NCBI RefSeq assembly: GCF_035712445.1
Contig: NZ_DASTAT010000013.1
Span: forward strand, 28,237-92,236
Direction: 5' to 3'
Source: Oligoflexus sp.
Lineage (GTDB): Bacteria > Bdellovibrionota_B > Oligoflexia > Oligoflexales > Oligoflexaceae
DNA length: 64,000 bases
In this document: positions 9,141 through 17,457 of the stretch, piece after piece
How positions within the stretch are numbered: the stretch's first letter is position 1
Layout: every line of letters begins with the position of its first letter
Notes under the pieces: generated by a model
Told to the model about the DNA's origin: nothing
Database searches by the model: none
The model's input: the letters and a program-made list of their open reading frames with translations, nothing else
Program-made: the position numbers and the translations under genes

Positions 9141-10462
9141 AAAAGGCCTATTTTTACGAGCTGATGGACAAAGCCGAGGCCTCCTTGCAAAAGGGCGAGG
9201 AACTCCTCCTGTCATTTCAGGGTGAAGACTCAGAATTTTGCCGTTTCAACCAGGGCAAGGTTCGGCAGATCGGCAAGGTGCAGCATGATCGCCTTCAGGT
9301 CCGGCTTATCAAAGATCAGCGGCATGCGACCTGCGAGCTGACACTGGCGGGACAGAGCGCGGAAGATGCGCTGCGTGTGAAGAATACCCTTCAGAGTTTG
9401 CGGCAGATGATTCCTCTCCTGCCCGCGGATCCTTATCTCCTGATCAACCGTGAACCCAAATCAAGCGAGAGACTGGAGAAGAATCGACTCCCGTCTTTGG
9501 AACAATGGACTACAGCGATTCGTCAGGAAACTCAGGCTTTGGATTTTGTCGGCATTCAGGCCGCGGGCGGAATTTATCGCGGCTTTGCCAATACTCTGGG
9601 TCAAAGGAACTGGTACGAGAACTACAGCTTCAATCTTGATTGGAGCGTTTATCACGCTGCGGATAAAGCTGTTAAAGCGAACTATGCGGGGCTTGAATGG
9701 GATGATGCAGTCCTGAAAACAAAAATGCAAAGCTGCCGTGAACAGCTGGAGCATCTGAAAAAACCCGCGGTCACCATCAAGCCCGGATCATACCGCGTGT
9801 ACCTGACTCCCAGCGCCCTCGCTGAAGTCATCAGCCTTTTGGAGTGGCGTTCGTTCGGCGTCAAATCCCAGCGCACCAAATCCTCACCTTTGCGGCGTTT
9901 GGTGGACGGTGAGCAGCAACTCGCTTCGATGATCCACCTCTCGGAAGACGTCGCCGGAGGGGTCGCACCCGATTTTGATGACTTCGGTTTCACCAAGCCC
10001 GATGCTGTCAACCTTATCAACAGCGGCCAGCATCAAGGCGCTCTGGTTTCCGCCCGCAGCAGCCGTGAGTATCAGCTGGCACCCACCGGAGCCCATGAAG
10101 GCGAGTCACCCGAATCCCTTTATTTAAAGCCTGGAACGCTGAAGGCCTCATCCATCCTGAAAGAACTGGGCGACGGGCTCTACATCAGTAACCTTTGGTA
10201 CATGAACTTCTCGGACGCCGAAGCCTGCCGCATGACCGGCATGACCCGCTTTGCCACGTTCTGGGTGCAAGGCGGCCAGATTCAAGGTCCGGTGAACGTG
10301 ATGCGCTTTGATGAATCGCTCTATCGCATGCTTGGTGAAAACCTCGTGGGCCTCACCGATCACAGTGAGATGATCCTGAGCAGCAGCACCTACGATAGTC
10401 GCTCGACCCACAGTCAGCGCCTGCCGGGAGCTTTGATCGATCGCTTTGCCTTCACTCTTTAG
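9137..10462 (+). CDS. TldE/PmbA-family partner protein
   Basis: 441 residues, starting at the ATG that overlaps the TldD stop (ATGA). It aligns in layout with PmbA/TldE: an N-terminal alpha/beta part and a C-terminal beta domain (YISNLWYMNFSDAEACRMTGMTRFATFW). It lacks the HExxxH metal motif, as expected for the non-catalytic subunit. The tight coupling supports formation of a heterodimer with the TldD product. No RiPP precursor or toxin gene is visible nearby that would identify a substrate. Confidence 0.82.
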   Translation: MKKAYFYELMDKAEASLQKGEELLLSFQGEDSEFCRFNQGKVRQIGKVQHDRLQVRLIKDQRHATCELTLAGQSAEDALRVKNTLQSLRQMIPLLPADPYLLINREPKSSERLEKNRLPSLEQWTTAIRQETQALDFVGIQAAGGIYRGFANTLGQRNWYENYSFNLDWSVYHAADKAVKANYAGLEWDDAVLKTKMQSCREQLEHLKKPAVTIKPGSYRVYLTPSALAEVISLLEWRSFGVKSQRTKSSPLRRLVDGEQQLASMIHLSEDVAGGVAPDFDDFGFTKPDAVNLINSGQHQGALVSARSSREYQLAPTGAHEGESPESLYLKPGTLKASSILKELGDGLYISNLWYMNFSDAEACRMTGMTRFATFWVQGGQIQGPVNVMRFDESLYRMLGENLVGLTDHSEMILSSSTYDSRSTHSQRLPGALIDRFAFTL

Positions 10463-10786
10463 GAATGAGACCGTGCACAGCCTGGACAAGTTGGGTGTCC
10501 TGAAAGGCGGTTCCTCCAGATTCCATGCCACGAGTTCCACGGGAACAGGCGGAGGCTGAGCACTCAGAATGCGCGCCAATTCCAAAAGAACTGCAACGCC
10601 GCTGCCGTTATCATCGGCCCCTGGTGTGGTCTCCAATCGTGAGGCATCCGCGAGTGAAAGATCAGCCTTCTCATGAACTCCAATCAAAGGCTGCATGGTA
10701 TGGATCAAAATTGGAGAGACAAGCAGCCCACCAACGATAACTCCAATGGCGATACCACGGAACATGCGTGAGGACCTCTCAGTCAT
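10463..10786 (-). pseudogene. N-terminal remnant of an M28-type peptidase
   Basis: The frame starting at 10786 encodes a membrane helix (IAIGVIVGGLLVSPILIH) and then two M28 hallmarks, PGADDNGSGVA (metal site) and VAWNLEEPPF (catalytic Glu region). The usual upstream HxD metal motif is not visible and the similarity stops soon after TPNL, where the convergent tldE gene ends. The frame stays open on the antisense of tldE only by chance. The ATG overlaps the carbonic anhydrase stop by eight bases. It is most likely a truncated gene; a short membrane peptide could still be made. Confidence 0.6.
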
Positions 10787-11402
10787 CCAAAAAAGTCACC
10801 ACTCCGGTGGCCAGATCCAAAACCGAGCCGATGATTTTCAGACGACCGAGGCTCACCATTTCCTCGATGATACGGCTGGAGTGGGAGAGCTGGCTGACGG
10901 ATGCGCGCACGTTGGCTTCGACGGCGCGATCGGCTTTTTCCTCGTCGCTGATATTCTTGATTTTGGCGATCGTGTAGATGTGAGGCTTGATGCGGTTGAC
11001 GATGTCATTGAGGCCCTCGGTGGAAAGGGCTTCCTTGGTTTCGATGTGCCTGAGGGTAGCCCGGACGGCGCCGCAAAGGGTATGACCCATCACCATCACA
11101 AGCGGAGTGCCGAAGGTGATGGCAGCGAATTCCACGCTGCCGACAAGCGAGGGAGCCACGATATTGCCGGCCACGCGGATGACGAAGACATCTCCCAGGT
11201 CCTGATCGAAGATGAGTTCCACAGGAGCCCGCGAATCCGAGCAGCAAAGGACGACGGCATGGGGTGACTGTCCGACTCTGGCATATTCCTTCAGCTTGCT
11301 GAGCGAGGACTGTGAAGAGTGCAGGGAAGTTCCTGCCAGAAATCTCTGATTCCCTGCTCGAAATGCTTCAATGACCTGAGCCTGTTTCGCTTGATAATCC
11401 AT
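10779..11402 (-). CDS. Beta-class carbonic anhydrase
   Basis: About 207 residues with the zinc ligands of beta-carbonic anhydrases: Cys54 in CCSDSRAP (with the Asp-Arg dyad), His107 and Cys110 in GHTLCGAV. It interconverts CO2 and bicarbonate in the cytoplasm. The start MDYQAKQ at 11402 is preceded closely by GGAGGA; upstream in-frame starts up to 11447 have no better site. It is followed by an M28 remnant overlapping by eight bases. Confidence 0.9.
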   Translation of the reverse strand: MDYQAKQAQVIEAFRAGNQRFLAGTSLHSSQSSLSKLKEYARVGQSPHAVVLCCSDSRAPVELIFDQDLGDVFVIRVAGNIVAPSLVGSVEFAAITFGTPLVMVMGHTLCGAVRATLRHIETKEALSTEGLNDIVNRIKPHIYTIAKIKNISDEEKADRAVEANVRASVSQLSHSSRIIEEMVSLGRLKIIGSVLDLATGVVTFLDD

Positions 11403-11445
11403 CCCATCCTCCATGAGCCGTTTCCTAGGCTCTAACGGACTGGGC

Positions 11446-11480
11446 AAAAAAAAACAAGCCTGAGCAGAAACTCAGGCTTG
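11446..11480 (-). terminator. Rho-independent terminator of the M23 peptidase gene
   Basis: Read on the minus strand, a perfect 10-bp stem (CAAGCCTGAG / CTCAGGCTTG, 6-base loop) is followed by nine T residues, 17 bases after the stop of the peptidase gene. A strong intrinsic terminator. Confidence 0.9.
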
Positions 11481-11497
11481 CAGATTTGTCGGGCTTT

Positions 11498-12790
11498 TCA
11501 GCGAATCACAGAAGCATCAGACCCGGTAGGATGGGTTTCCGAGGCCGGTGGATCCTGCTGTGCCAGCTGCCAGTCGGGAAGCGTACGCATCACGTTTTGG
11601 ACGAGCTGGTTAAACTTGGGCAGCTGATTTTTTGCGATCGGCTCAGCGGCGGGGAAACGCAGACCCAGAGGATCCGTGTAAGCCCCATTTTCATAGAATG
11701 CAAAGTGAAGGTGCGGTCCGGTGGCAAGGCCTGTGGAACCGACGTAACCAATCACCTGGCCTTGCTCCACGGTCGAACCCCTGCGCAGACCCGTCGCGAA
11801 ACCCTTCAGATGCAGATAAGCGGTCGAATAGGTTCCATTATGACGAATCTTGATCATGTTGCCCGATCCACCGTTGCGGCCGATGGATTCGATCGTGCCA
11901 TGACCCACAGCCATGACCGGCGTTCCGGGAGGTGCACCATAGTCGACACCATTATGCGGGCGATGAATATGCAGCACGGGATGGAACCGGCTGCGCGAGA
12001 AACCCGAGGTGATGCGACCGAATTTGATCGGACTCTTGATGAACATGCGCTTCAGGCTTTGGCCATTCGGGAAATAATACGAAGCGTTCTCGCCTTCCGC
12101 GGGATAACGGATGCCCGTGAAAAGCTGGCCGTTGTTTTCATATTCCGCGACCAGGATATTGCCCCAGCCGATGACCTTGTCATCGACCATCTTCTGCTCA
12201 ACGGTCAAACGCCAGCGATCGCCGCGCTTCACTTCGCGGTTGAAGTCGATCTGCCAGGCGAAAACTTCAGCGAGGTTGGTGATCAGGGAAGGATCCATCC
12301 CGACGAATTCAGCGGATTCCCAAAGGCTGCTGCTGACGAAGCCGTGGAAGGTTTTTTGGACGACGCTGATCGGATGCTCGATTCTGGTTGCCGTCCACTC
12401 AAGCCCGGGGCCGTTTCTTTCAATCACCAGGCTTGAGTCGGCGGCGTACCTCAAGGCCAGTTTCAAAGGCGTATTTCTCTCGGGCCCGTCCCATGTGATT
12501 TCAAACATGGTTTCCGATGCAACGTCCTGCAGCGGAAGAACAGGCTTCGCGGCTTTCACGAGTTCCAATATAGTCTGGGGAAAAAGACCTTCGCTCTTCA
12601 GCGTTTGATACATGCTGGAGCCTTTTTCGACCGTATGTTGGGTTACAAACGCAGCCGGGGCTTCGAGTTTGCTGGTTGTCACAGCTGGGCTTACAGTGCG
12701 TGGCTGAACGCTGTCGTGATCTTGAGACGGATTGCATGCGGGCTGAAGGCATAGAATTGCAGCCATAGCGCAGCTGCGCAATTTGAACAT
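11498..12790 (-). CDS. M23-family (LytM) murein endopeptidase, secreted
   Basis: 430 residues with an N-terminal signal sequence (AMAAILCLQPACNPS; the Cys is a possible but imperfect lipobox). A central OapA/SPOR-like domain (HTVEKGSSMYQTLKSEGL...) leads into a C-terminal LytM domain. The zinc site is visible as HNGVDYG and the HLHF motif near the end (TGPHLHFAF). Such enzymes cut peptide cross-links of peptidoglycan in the periplasm during growth or division. It is a single-gene unit with a strong terminator downstream and a non-coding stretch of about 118 bases upstream. Confidence 0.88.
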   Translation of the reverse strand: MFKLRSCAMAAILCLQPACNPSQDHDSVQPRTVSPAVTTSKLEAPAAFVTQHTVEKGSSMYQTLKSEGLFPQTILELVKAAKPVLPLQDVASETMFEITWDGPERNTPLKLALRYAADSSLVIERNGPGLEWTATRIEHPISVVQKTFHGFVSSSLWESAEFVGMDPSLITNLAEVFAWQIDFNREVKRGDRWRLTVEQKMVDDKVIGWGNILVAEYENNGQLFTGIRYPAEGENASYYFPNGQSLKRMFIKSPIKFGRITSGFSRSRFHPVLHIHRPHNGVDYGAPPGTPVMAVGHGTIESIGRNGGSGNMIKIRHNGTYSTAYLHLKGFATGLRRGSTVEQGQVIGYVGSTGLATGPHLHFAFYENGAYTDPLGLRFPAAEPIAKNQLPKFNQLVQNVMRTLPDWQLAQQDPPASETHPTGSDASVIR

Positions 12791-12908
12791 GCCAGTTCCC
12801 TCCTTTGAGTTGAAATTCCATTATAACCCAACAGGTCATGAAGTCGACAAGGGAACCAGCAAAATCCCTACGTGTCAACCCAGAAAAGCCGGGTGCATTC
12901 CCTTAGAA

Positions 12909-13739
12909 CTATCTCCATTCCTTGGCCTGCTTGGCCCGTGCGATAGGAGCTGCGGTGAGTGATGCAGATGGCACATAATAGCCATCGGATGTACGAGACC
13001 ATTCACCTTCTTCATTGACCAACGGATGATCACCCTGCTCCAGGTTTCGCAGAGTTGCACCATTGGGTTTATCGTACAGTTTGGATCCACCGGGCGTTAC
13101 ATAACGCACAACGCCGCCGGTCGTCACCGCGCCAGAGCCTGGCGCTGTCGGATTTTCGGCAACAGGGGCAAGGACGCTGTCGGGCGCCTCTGCGGCCAGC
13201 CCATTATCCGTTGCGCCTTTATTGATATCTGGTGACTCCAGAATATCGTCACCAGCGCCATTGATCAATGCACCATCGCCTTGATTGGCCGCATTCAGTC
13301 CGAAATTATTGTTACCAAGGCCGGTATTACCGTTTGCGCCAAGATTATTGTTCGCGCCCCCGCCGTTCGGATTGTTGCCGAACAGATTCCCCTGATTATT
13401 GCCGCCTTCCGCGAAGTTGGCGTTATTGCCGTTTAAGAAATCCTCATCCGCAGCGTTATTGATCGCTTCACCATCACTGCCGCCGTTTTCTGCGCCCTGG
13501 TTGTTGCCAGCCATATTATTTTCAGCGCCATTGATCGCGTCTTCACCGCCAGCTTCATTCAGACCGGCATTATTTTCCGCCATTTCCTCTTCGTCGGCAT
13601 TGGCTGCAGCATTGCCATCGCTGGGTTGCACCGGATCTTCGGTGGGATCTATGCCGCCTCCGAAGCAGCCCACCAGATTAAGCGAGATGATGAGTGAGAA
13701 GAGCATGAGCACGGGTTTGCGAACGTTGTGCACCTTCAT
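12909..13739 (-). CDS. Asn/Gly-rich lipoprotein with C-terminal SH3-like domain
   Basis: 276 residues starting MKVHNVRK, with a lipobox (LNLVGC) and AGGA-type site upstream. After the lipidated Cys comes about 150 residues of low complexity made of Asn, Gly, Ala, Glu and Asp (repeated NNxG, GNN and NGAG words), likely a flexible acidic spacer. The last 65 residues (RYVTPGGSKLYDKPNG... GEWSRTSDGYYVPSASL) look like a bacterial SH3-type fold. A surface-anchored tether with a wall- or protein-binding head is plausible. It is divergent from the recJ-like gene. Confidence 0.65.
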   Translation of the reverse strand: MKVHNVRKPVLMLFSLIISLNLVGCFGGGIDPTEDPVQPSDGNAAANADEEEMAENNAGLNEAGGEDAINGAENNMAGNNQGAENGGSDGEAINNAADEDFLNGNNANFAEGGNNQGNLFGNNPNGGGANNNLGANGNTGLGNNNFGLNAANQGDGALINGAGDDILESPDINKGATDNGLAAEAPDSVLAPVAENPTAPGSGAVTTGGVVRYVTPGGSKLYDKPNGATLRNLEQGDHPLVNEEGEWSRTSDGYYVPSASLTAAPIARAKQAKEWR

Positions 13740-13896
13740 GACGTCCTGTCCTTTATCTCTGAAAGCCGCTCGCCCCGCATCCTGCAAGGCGATGAATAAT
13801 GATCTTTCGCAAATCATCTCGGCACAGCCCGGCAAAACTTTAGCCGTGGAAGGCAGAATCTGCCCCTGCTATGATCCGGTACCGGAGGAAACAGGA

Positions 13897-15540
13897 GTGG
13901 GTCAAAAATTTCAGAAGTGGTCAGCGCATCAGGATGAGCGTCCGCGCAACCTGGCCGATATTTCCCAAATCATTCGAAAAAATCGGCAGTTCTCGGCGAT
14001 CGACCAACTCCAGTATGGAGATTATGGCCTTCTCGATGCTGTCGCTGTGATCAGTGAGGCGATCCGTCAAGGTAAACGCATCGCCCTTTATGCGGATTAC
14101 GATGTCGATGGCACCATGAGTTGTGTCAGCTGGATTTGGTTCTTCGAGGCCCTCGGCTTCACGAACTTCACCTGGTATATCCCCTGCCGCTTTGAAGAGG
14201 GCTACGGGCTGAATTTGCAAGCCGTGCAGCATTTAATAGATGATGAGAAAGCGGATGTGATCATCACGATGGACACCGGCATCACGGCCAACCGTGAGGC
14301 GGCGTACTGCAAAGACCGCGGCGTCATCTTCGTGTGTACGGATCACCATAAAATCCAACCGGAAAAGATGCCGGATTGCATTATCCTCAATCCCAAGATG
14401 CATCCGAGCCCTGATTACCAGGAGCTCTGCGGTGCCGGCATCACCTTTGTCCTGCTCAGGAAACTGGCTCAGCAGTTCGCTGTTCCGGCCCAGGCGTGGA
14501 ACGATATCCTGGCTTTGGTCGGGATGGCCACGATCTGCGATGTGGTGCCCTTGAACGGTGTCAATCATAAGCTCGCGAATATGGGCGTCCGCTCGCTGCT
14601 GAAAAGCGACCGGAAGGTGCTGCGGCGTCTCAAGGAAGCCTGTGCCCTGGACAAGGGTCTTGATGAAAAGGACGTGGGCTTTCGCATCGGTCCCCGGATC
14701 AATGCGGTCGGACGGCTGCATCACGCCCGCGAGGTGATCCATGCCTTCATTCATAACGATCCCGAAGCCCTCGTGAGTTTCATGGATACCTGCAACGAAG
14801 AGCGGAAGCTCATTCAAAATCGCATTGTGCGCGAAGCCCAGGTCCTGGCGCGGGAGCATGCGGACGAGCCGGTGCTGTTCCTGGGATCCGAAGGCTGGCA
14901 CACAGGCGTTGTGGGGATTGCCGCCAGTAAAATCGCCGAAAGCTTCTGGCGTCCCACTTGGCTCTTTGAAAGGCAGGAAGAGGTCTGCAAGGGTTCCGCC
15001 CGATCCATTCCGGGTTTTGATGTGACGGATGCCATGGCCGCGGCCGGACACCTCTTTGAAAAATTCGGCGGGCACCGGGCAGCGGGCGGCTTCACCTTCA
15101 AACGCGAGAATGAAGAGGCGATCCGCGCGGCTTTGATTCAGTATGCCCAGCAGGTCAGGGCGATCCATCCCGATATCTGGACCAGCAAGGTCCATTATGA
15201 TTGCGAGGTTCCCGGGCATCTTCTGCACCTCGACCTTGCCTATGAGCTTGAGCACATGAAACCCTTCGGCCACGGTTTCGAAGAGCCGCTCTTCTGCATG
15301 GAAGGCGAGGTGAAAAATGTTCGCTTCCTTCAGGATCGGGCCACGGGTGAACCGAAGCACACCTCCGTGATGGTGATCCCGGATGGTGGCGCGATGCAAA
15401 AGATCATGTTCTTTCATGATGTGATCGAAGGTTTGGAATTTGCCAAACGCGCCCGTTTTTTAGTCTATGCGGGAAAGAACACCTTCCGTGGCCAGACTTC
15501 GCTCTCGCTCATGGGAAAGGACTGGGAACCGATTCCTTGA
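13897..15540 (+). CDS. recJ: RecJ-like single-strand DNA exonuclease (DHH/DHHA1)
   Basis: About 547 residues with the DHH phosphoesterase motifs: YADYDVDGT (motif I), MDTGIT (motif II) and CTDHHKI (DHH motif III). The C-terminal DHHA1 motif GGHRAAGGFTF and an OB-like C-terminal part follow. RecJ degrades single-stranded DNA 5' to 3' in recombination and repair. The frame is open far upstream to 13399, but that part is the antisense of the Asn-rich lipoprotein. GTG 13897 has GGAGG at 13884-13888, eight bases away, so I use it. ATG near 13793 is a less likely start. Confidence 0.85.
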   Translation: MGQKFQKWSAHQDERPRNLADISQIIRKNRQFSAIDQLQYGDYGLLDAVAVISEAIRQGKRIALYADYDVDGTMSCVSWIWFFEALGFTNFTWYIPCRFEEGYGLNLQAVQHLIDDEKADVIITMDTGITANREAAYCKDRGVIFVCTDHHKIQPEKMPDCIILNPKMHPSPDYQELCGAGITFVLLRKLAQQFAVPAQAWNDILALVGMATICDVVPLNGVNHKLANMGVRSLLKSDRKVLRRLKEACALDKGLDEKDVGFRIGPRINAVGRLHHAREVIHAFIHNDPEALVSFMDTCNEERKLIQNRIVREAQVLAREHADEPVLFLGSEGWHTGVVGIAASKIAESFWRPTWLFERQEEVCKGSARSIPGFDVTDAMAAAGHLFEKFGGHRAAGGFTFKRENEEAIRAALIQYAQQVRAIHPDIWTSKVHYDCEVPGHLLHLDLAYELEHMKPFGHGFEEPLFCMEGEVKNVRFLQDRATGEPKHTSVMVIPDGGAMQKIMFFHDVIEGLEFAKRARFLVYAGKNTFRGQTSLSLMGKDWEPIP

Positions 15541-15590
15541 AGGTTTAAAATGGGTAAGCCCCATTTTTGGACAACGCAAAGGAATGCATC

Positions 15591-16658
15591 ATGCCCGGTC
15601 AAAGGCCCTGGTCTCGCGCGCTGTTTTGTGCAAGCCTTCTGGCATCCGGATCAGCCCAGGCCTTTACCTATGAAGTCCTCTTCGAAGATACGGTCGGCCG
15701 TGATGCGGTGGTCCTCGGTCGCACGCCTGGCTTTCAGGCTGTGGCCAAGTCCATCCTGCTCGACGGGTCGGTGAAAACCAGCGGCACCAACACCCGCAGC
15801 TACGATCGCATCCTGATCAACTACGCGAAATACATGCAGCAGTTTGCGATTGGGGCCAATGCCTCGCTGCGTCTGACCCTGCCGGTCCTTGCCAACTATC
15901 GTAAGGAAGAAGGCGAGCAGGTGCCGAGCATCGTTACGGAATCCACCTGGTTTGAAACCAAGCCCAAATTTGAATTCGTCTATGCGACTCAGAATGCCCT
16001 GGATCTTGTCCTGGGAGTGGATGGTTATTACGTGAGCCCTTTCGAAGCCAAATCCGAATCGGCCTTCTTCACAGCCACGGATAAATTCGACGAGGCTTCG
16101 ACCACCTATGGGCATCTTGCTGTCGTGAAACATGGTGGCAACTTCGATGGCGGCTTTGCGTTCAAAACCGCAGCCGAAAAAAAGCGCAATGTCACCAAAA
16201 GCACCAATATTGATGAATCCAGTTTTGTGGTTGAAGACCGTATCTACGATCCGACGACCATTTCCATCTTTATGCGCACCCGCCTTGGCCTTGGACTCGT
16301 CTATGGAGAATTCGCGGCCATCGAGGCCAGCGGCGGCGGCAATCGCACCGATCGTGGCGCGACCGTGAAAGAGGATTACTTCCGCGTGCAGCTGGCCGGC
16401 TTTTTCCCCCTCGGCCCTTTCGGTTTTGAATCCACCCTGATCTACAAAAGCCTTTCCTATGCTGACAATCGTAACGTGACCATGGATACCATTCCCATGC
16501 TGAGCCTGCAGATGAAGCTGAGCATGAATATGGGCATCCCTGTCTTTGCAGGGCTCATCGGCGTCAGCGGCACAGACGGGCAAAGTATACCCGAATTTAA
16601 CGCCAAGTATAAATTGTTCGGAATCGGTGGAATTGCGGGAATCCAATCAAATTTTTGA
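15591..16658 (+). CDS. Outer-membrane beta-barrel protein (first gene of secreted locus)
   Basis: 355 residues with a signal peptide (RALFCASLLASGSAQA) and alternating amphipathic strands, ending in a terminal Phe (IQSNF) as expected for a barrel recognised by BamA. AAGGA lies eight bases before ATG 15591; the ATG at 15567 lacks a site. It opens a run of five same-strand genes whose products all look exported. A second barrel gene closes the run. Family not recognised. Confidence 0.65.
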   Translation: MPGQRPWSRALFCASLLASGSAQAFTYEVLFEDTVGRDAVVLGRTPGFQAVAKSILLDGSVKTSGTNTRSYDRILINYAKYMQQFAIGANASLRLTLPVLANYRKEEGEQVPSIVTESTWFETKPKFEFVYATQNALDLVLGVDGYYVSPFEAKSESAFFTATDKFDEASTTYGHLAVVKHGGNFDGGFAFKTAAEKKRNVTKSTNIDESSFVVEDRIYDPTTISIFMRTRLGLGLVYGEFAAIEASGGGNRTDRGATVKEDYFRVQLAGFFPLGPFGFESTLIYKSLSYADNRNVTMDTIPMLSLQMKLSMNMGIPVFAGLIGVSGTDGQSIPEFNAKYKLFGIGGIAGIQSNF

Positions 16659-16749
16659 TTTTGCGCAAAACGTAGTAATTAAAGAATTAAGGCCATCAAA
16701 TTGAATCTGTCCTGGAATCTGCCGAAGGGTTTGATGTGGAGGGATCTTT

Positions 16750-17457
16750 ATGATTGGCCTGTGTGCGCGTCACCCCGAATTTGGACCCTGGGTAAGGATC
16801 GTGATCCTGGCCCTGGCTTCCCAGACACTGCCCGGCTGTTACGTCTTCAAAAAAAGAAGCGTGAGCGAAGGCGCCCGGCAGGCCAGCACGGCCGAAGTTC
16901 TGGGTGCCTCCCTTGGTGACAAGGCCGGAGATGTGAACGAAGCCGCCCTGGCTGAAGTTCACGCCGTGTCCACGACCCATGCCCCTGCCGGTGTGCGGCC
17001 CGATCCTGATACCTTCGTCAGGCAGCTTCTGCTTCAGTATCGCGAGCAGGGTGCGGTGGTCGCGCGGGAGATCGGTCGTGTCGAGCAGTATCGCATGCTG
17101 CTGGGTGGAGCGAGCAATAACTTCGCGATCGTGCCGCAGGAAACCTATGATGCGACCTCACTGCTGGCGGAATTGAAAGTTGCCGAGGAGGTCTGCGGCA
17201 GCCTTGTCGATCCCGATGAAAGGCAGCACGCTGGGTGGGAATCCATCCTTCCCGCCGATCCCGCGGACACCACGACCAACATCCGTTTTCTTGCGCAGCG
17301 CCTTATCGGTTTGCCTTCTTCCAATATCTCGGCTGATGCCATGACCCAGTTGAACGCCATCCTGCAGACAGCTTTGGTCAATGGGCGCGTGACCAACGCC
17401 AGTTACATTCCGGTCTGCGCCACCCTTCTGATCGATGCGGAGGCTTTGCTGCTATGA
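16750..17457 (+). CDS. Lipoprotein of the DUF1501 locus
   Basis: 235 residues, ATG preceded by GGAGGG at 16738-16743. The signal ends in TLPGC, a lipobox. The mature part is helical with a HAPAGVRPDPDTFVRQLLLQ stretch and two Cys (EVCGSL, VCATLL). I do not recognise the family. Its stop overlaps the start of the cytochrome-like gene by four bases (ATGA), so a joint function is likely. Confidence 0.6.
   Translation: MIGLCARHPEFGPWVRIVILALASQTLPGCYVFKKRSVSEGARQASTAEVLGASLGDKAGDVNEAALAEVHAVSTTHAPAGVRPDPDTFVRQLLLQYREQGAVVAREIGRVEQYRMLLGGASNNFAIVPQETYDATSLLAELKVAEEVCGSLVDPDERQHAGWESILPADPADTTTNIRFLAQRLIGLPSSNISADAMTQLNAILQTALVNGRVTNASYIPVCATLLIDAEALLL

Noticed and set aside
10148-10462. Continuation of the M28 remnant frame into tldE
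   Set aside because: This part is antisense to the conserved end of tldE and shows no M28 similarity.
13399-13896. N-terminal extension of the RecJ-like protein
   Set aside because: The extension is the antisense of the Asn-rich lipoprotein (Ser/Pro/Leu-rich), and a good ribosome-binding site lies at GTG 13897.
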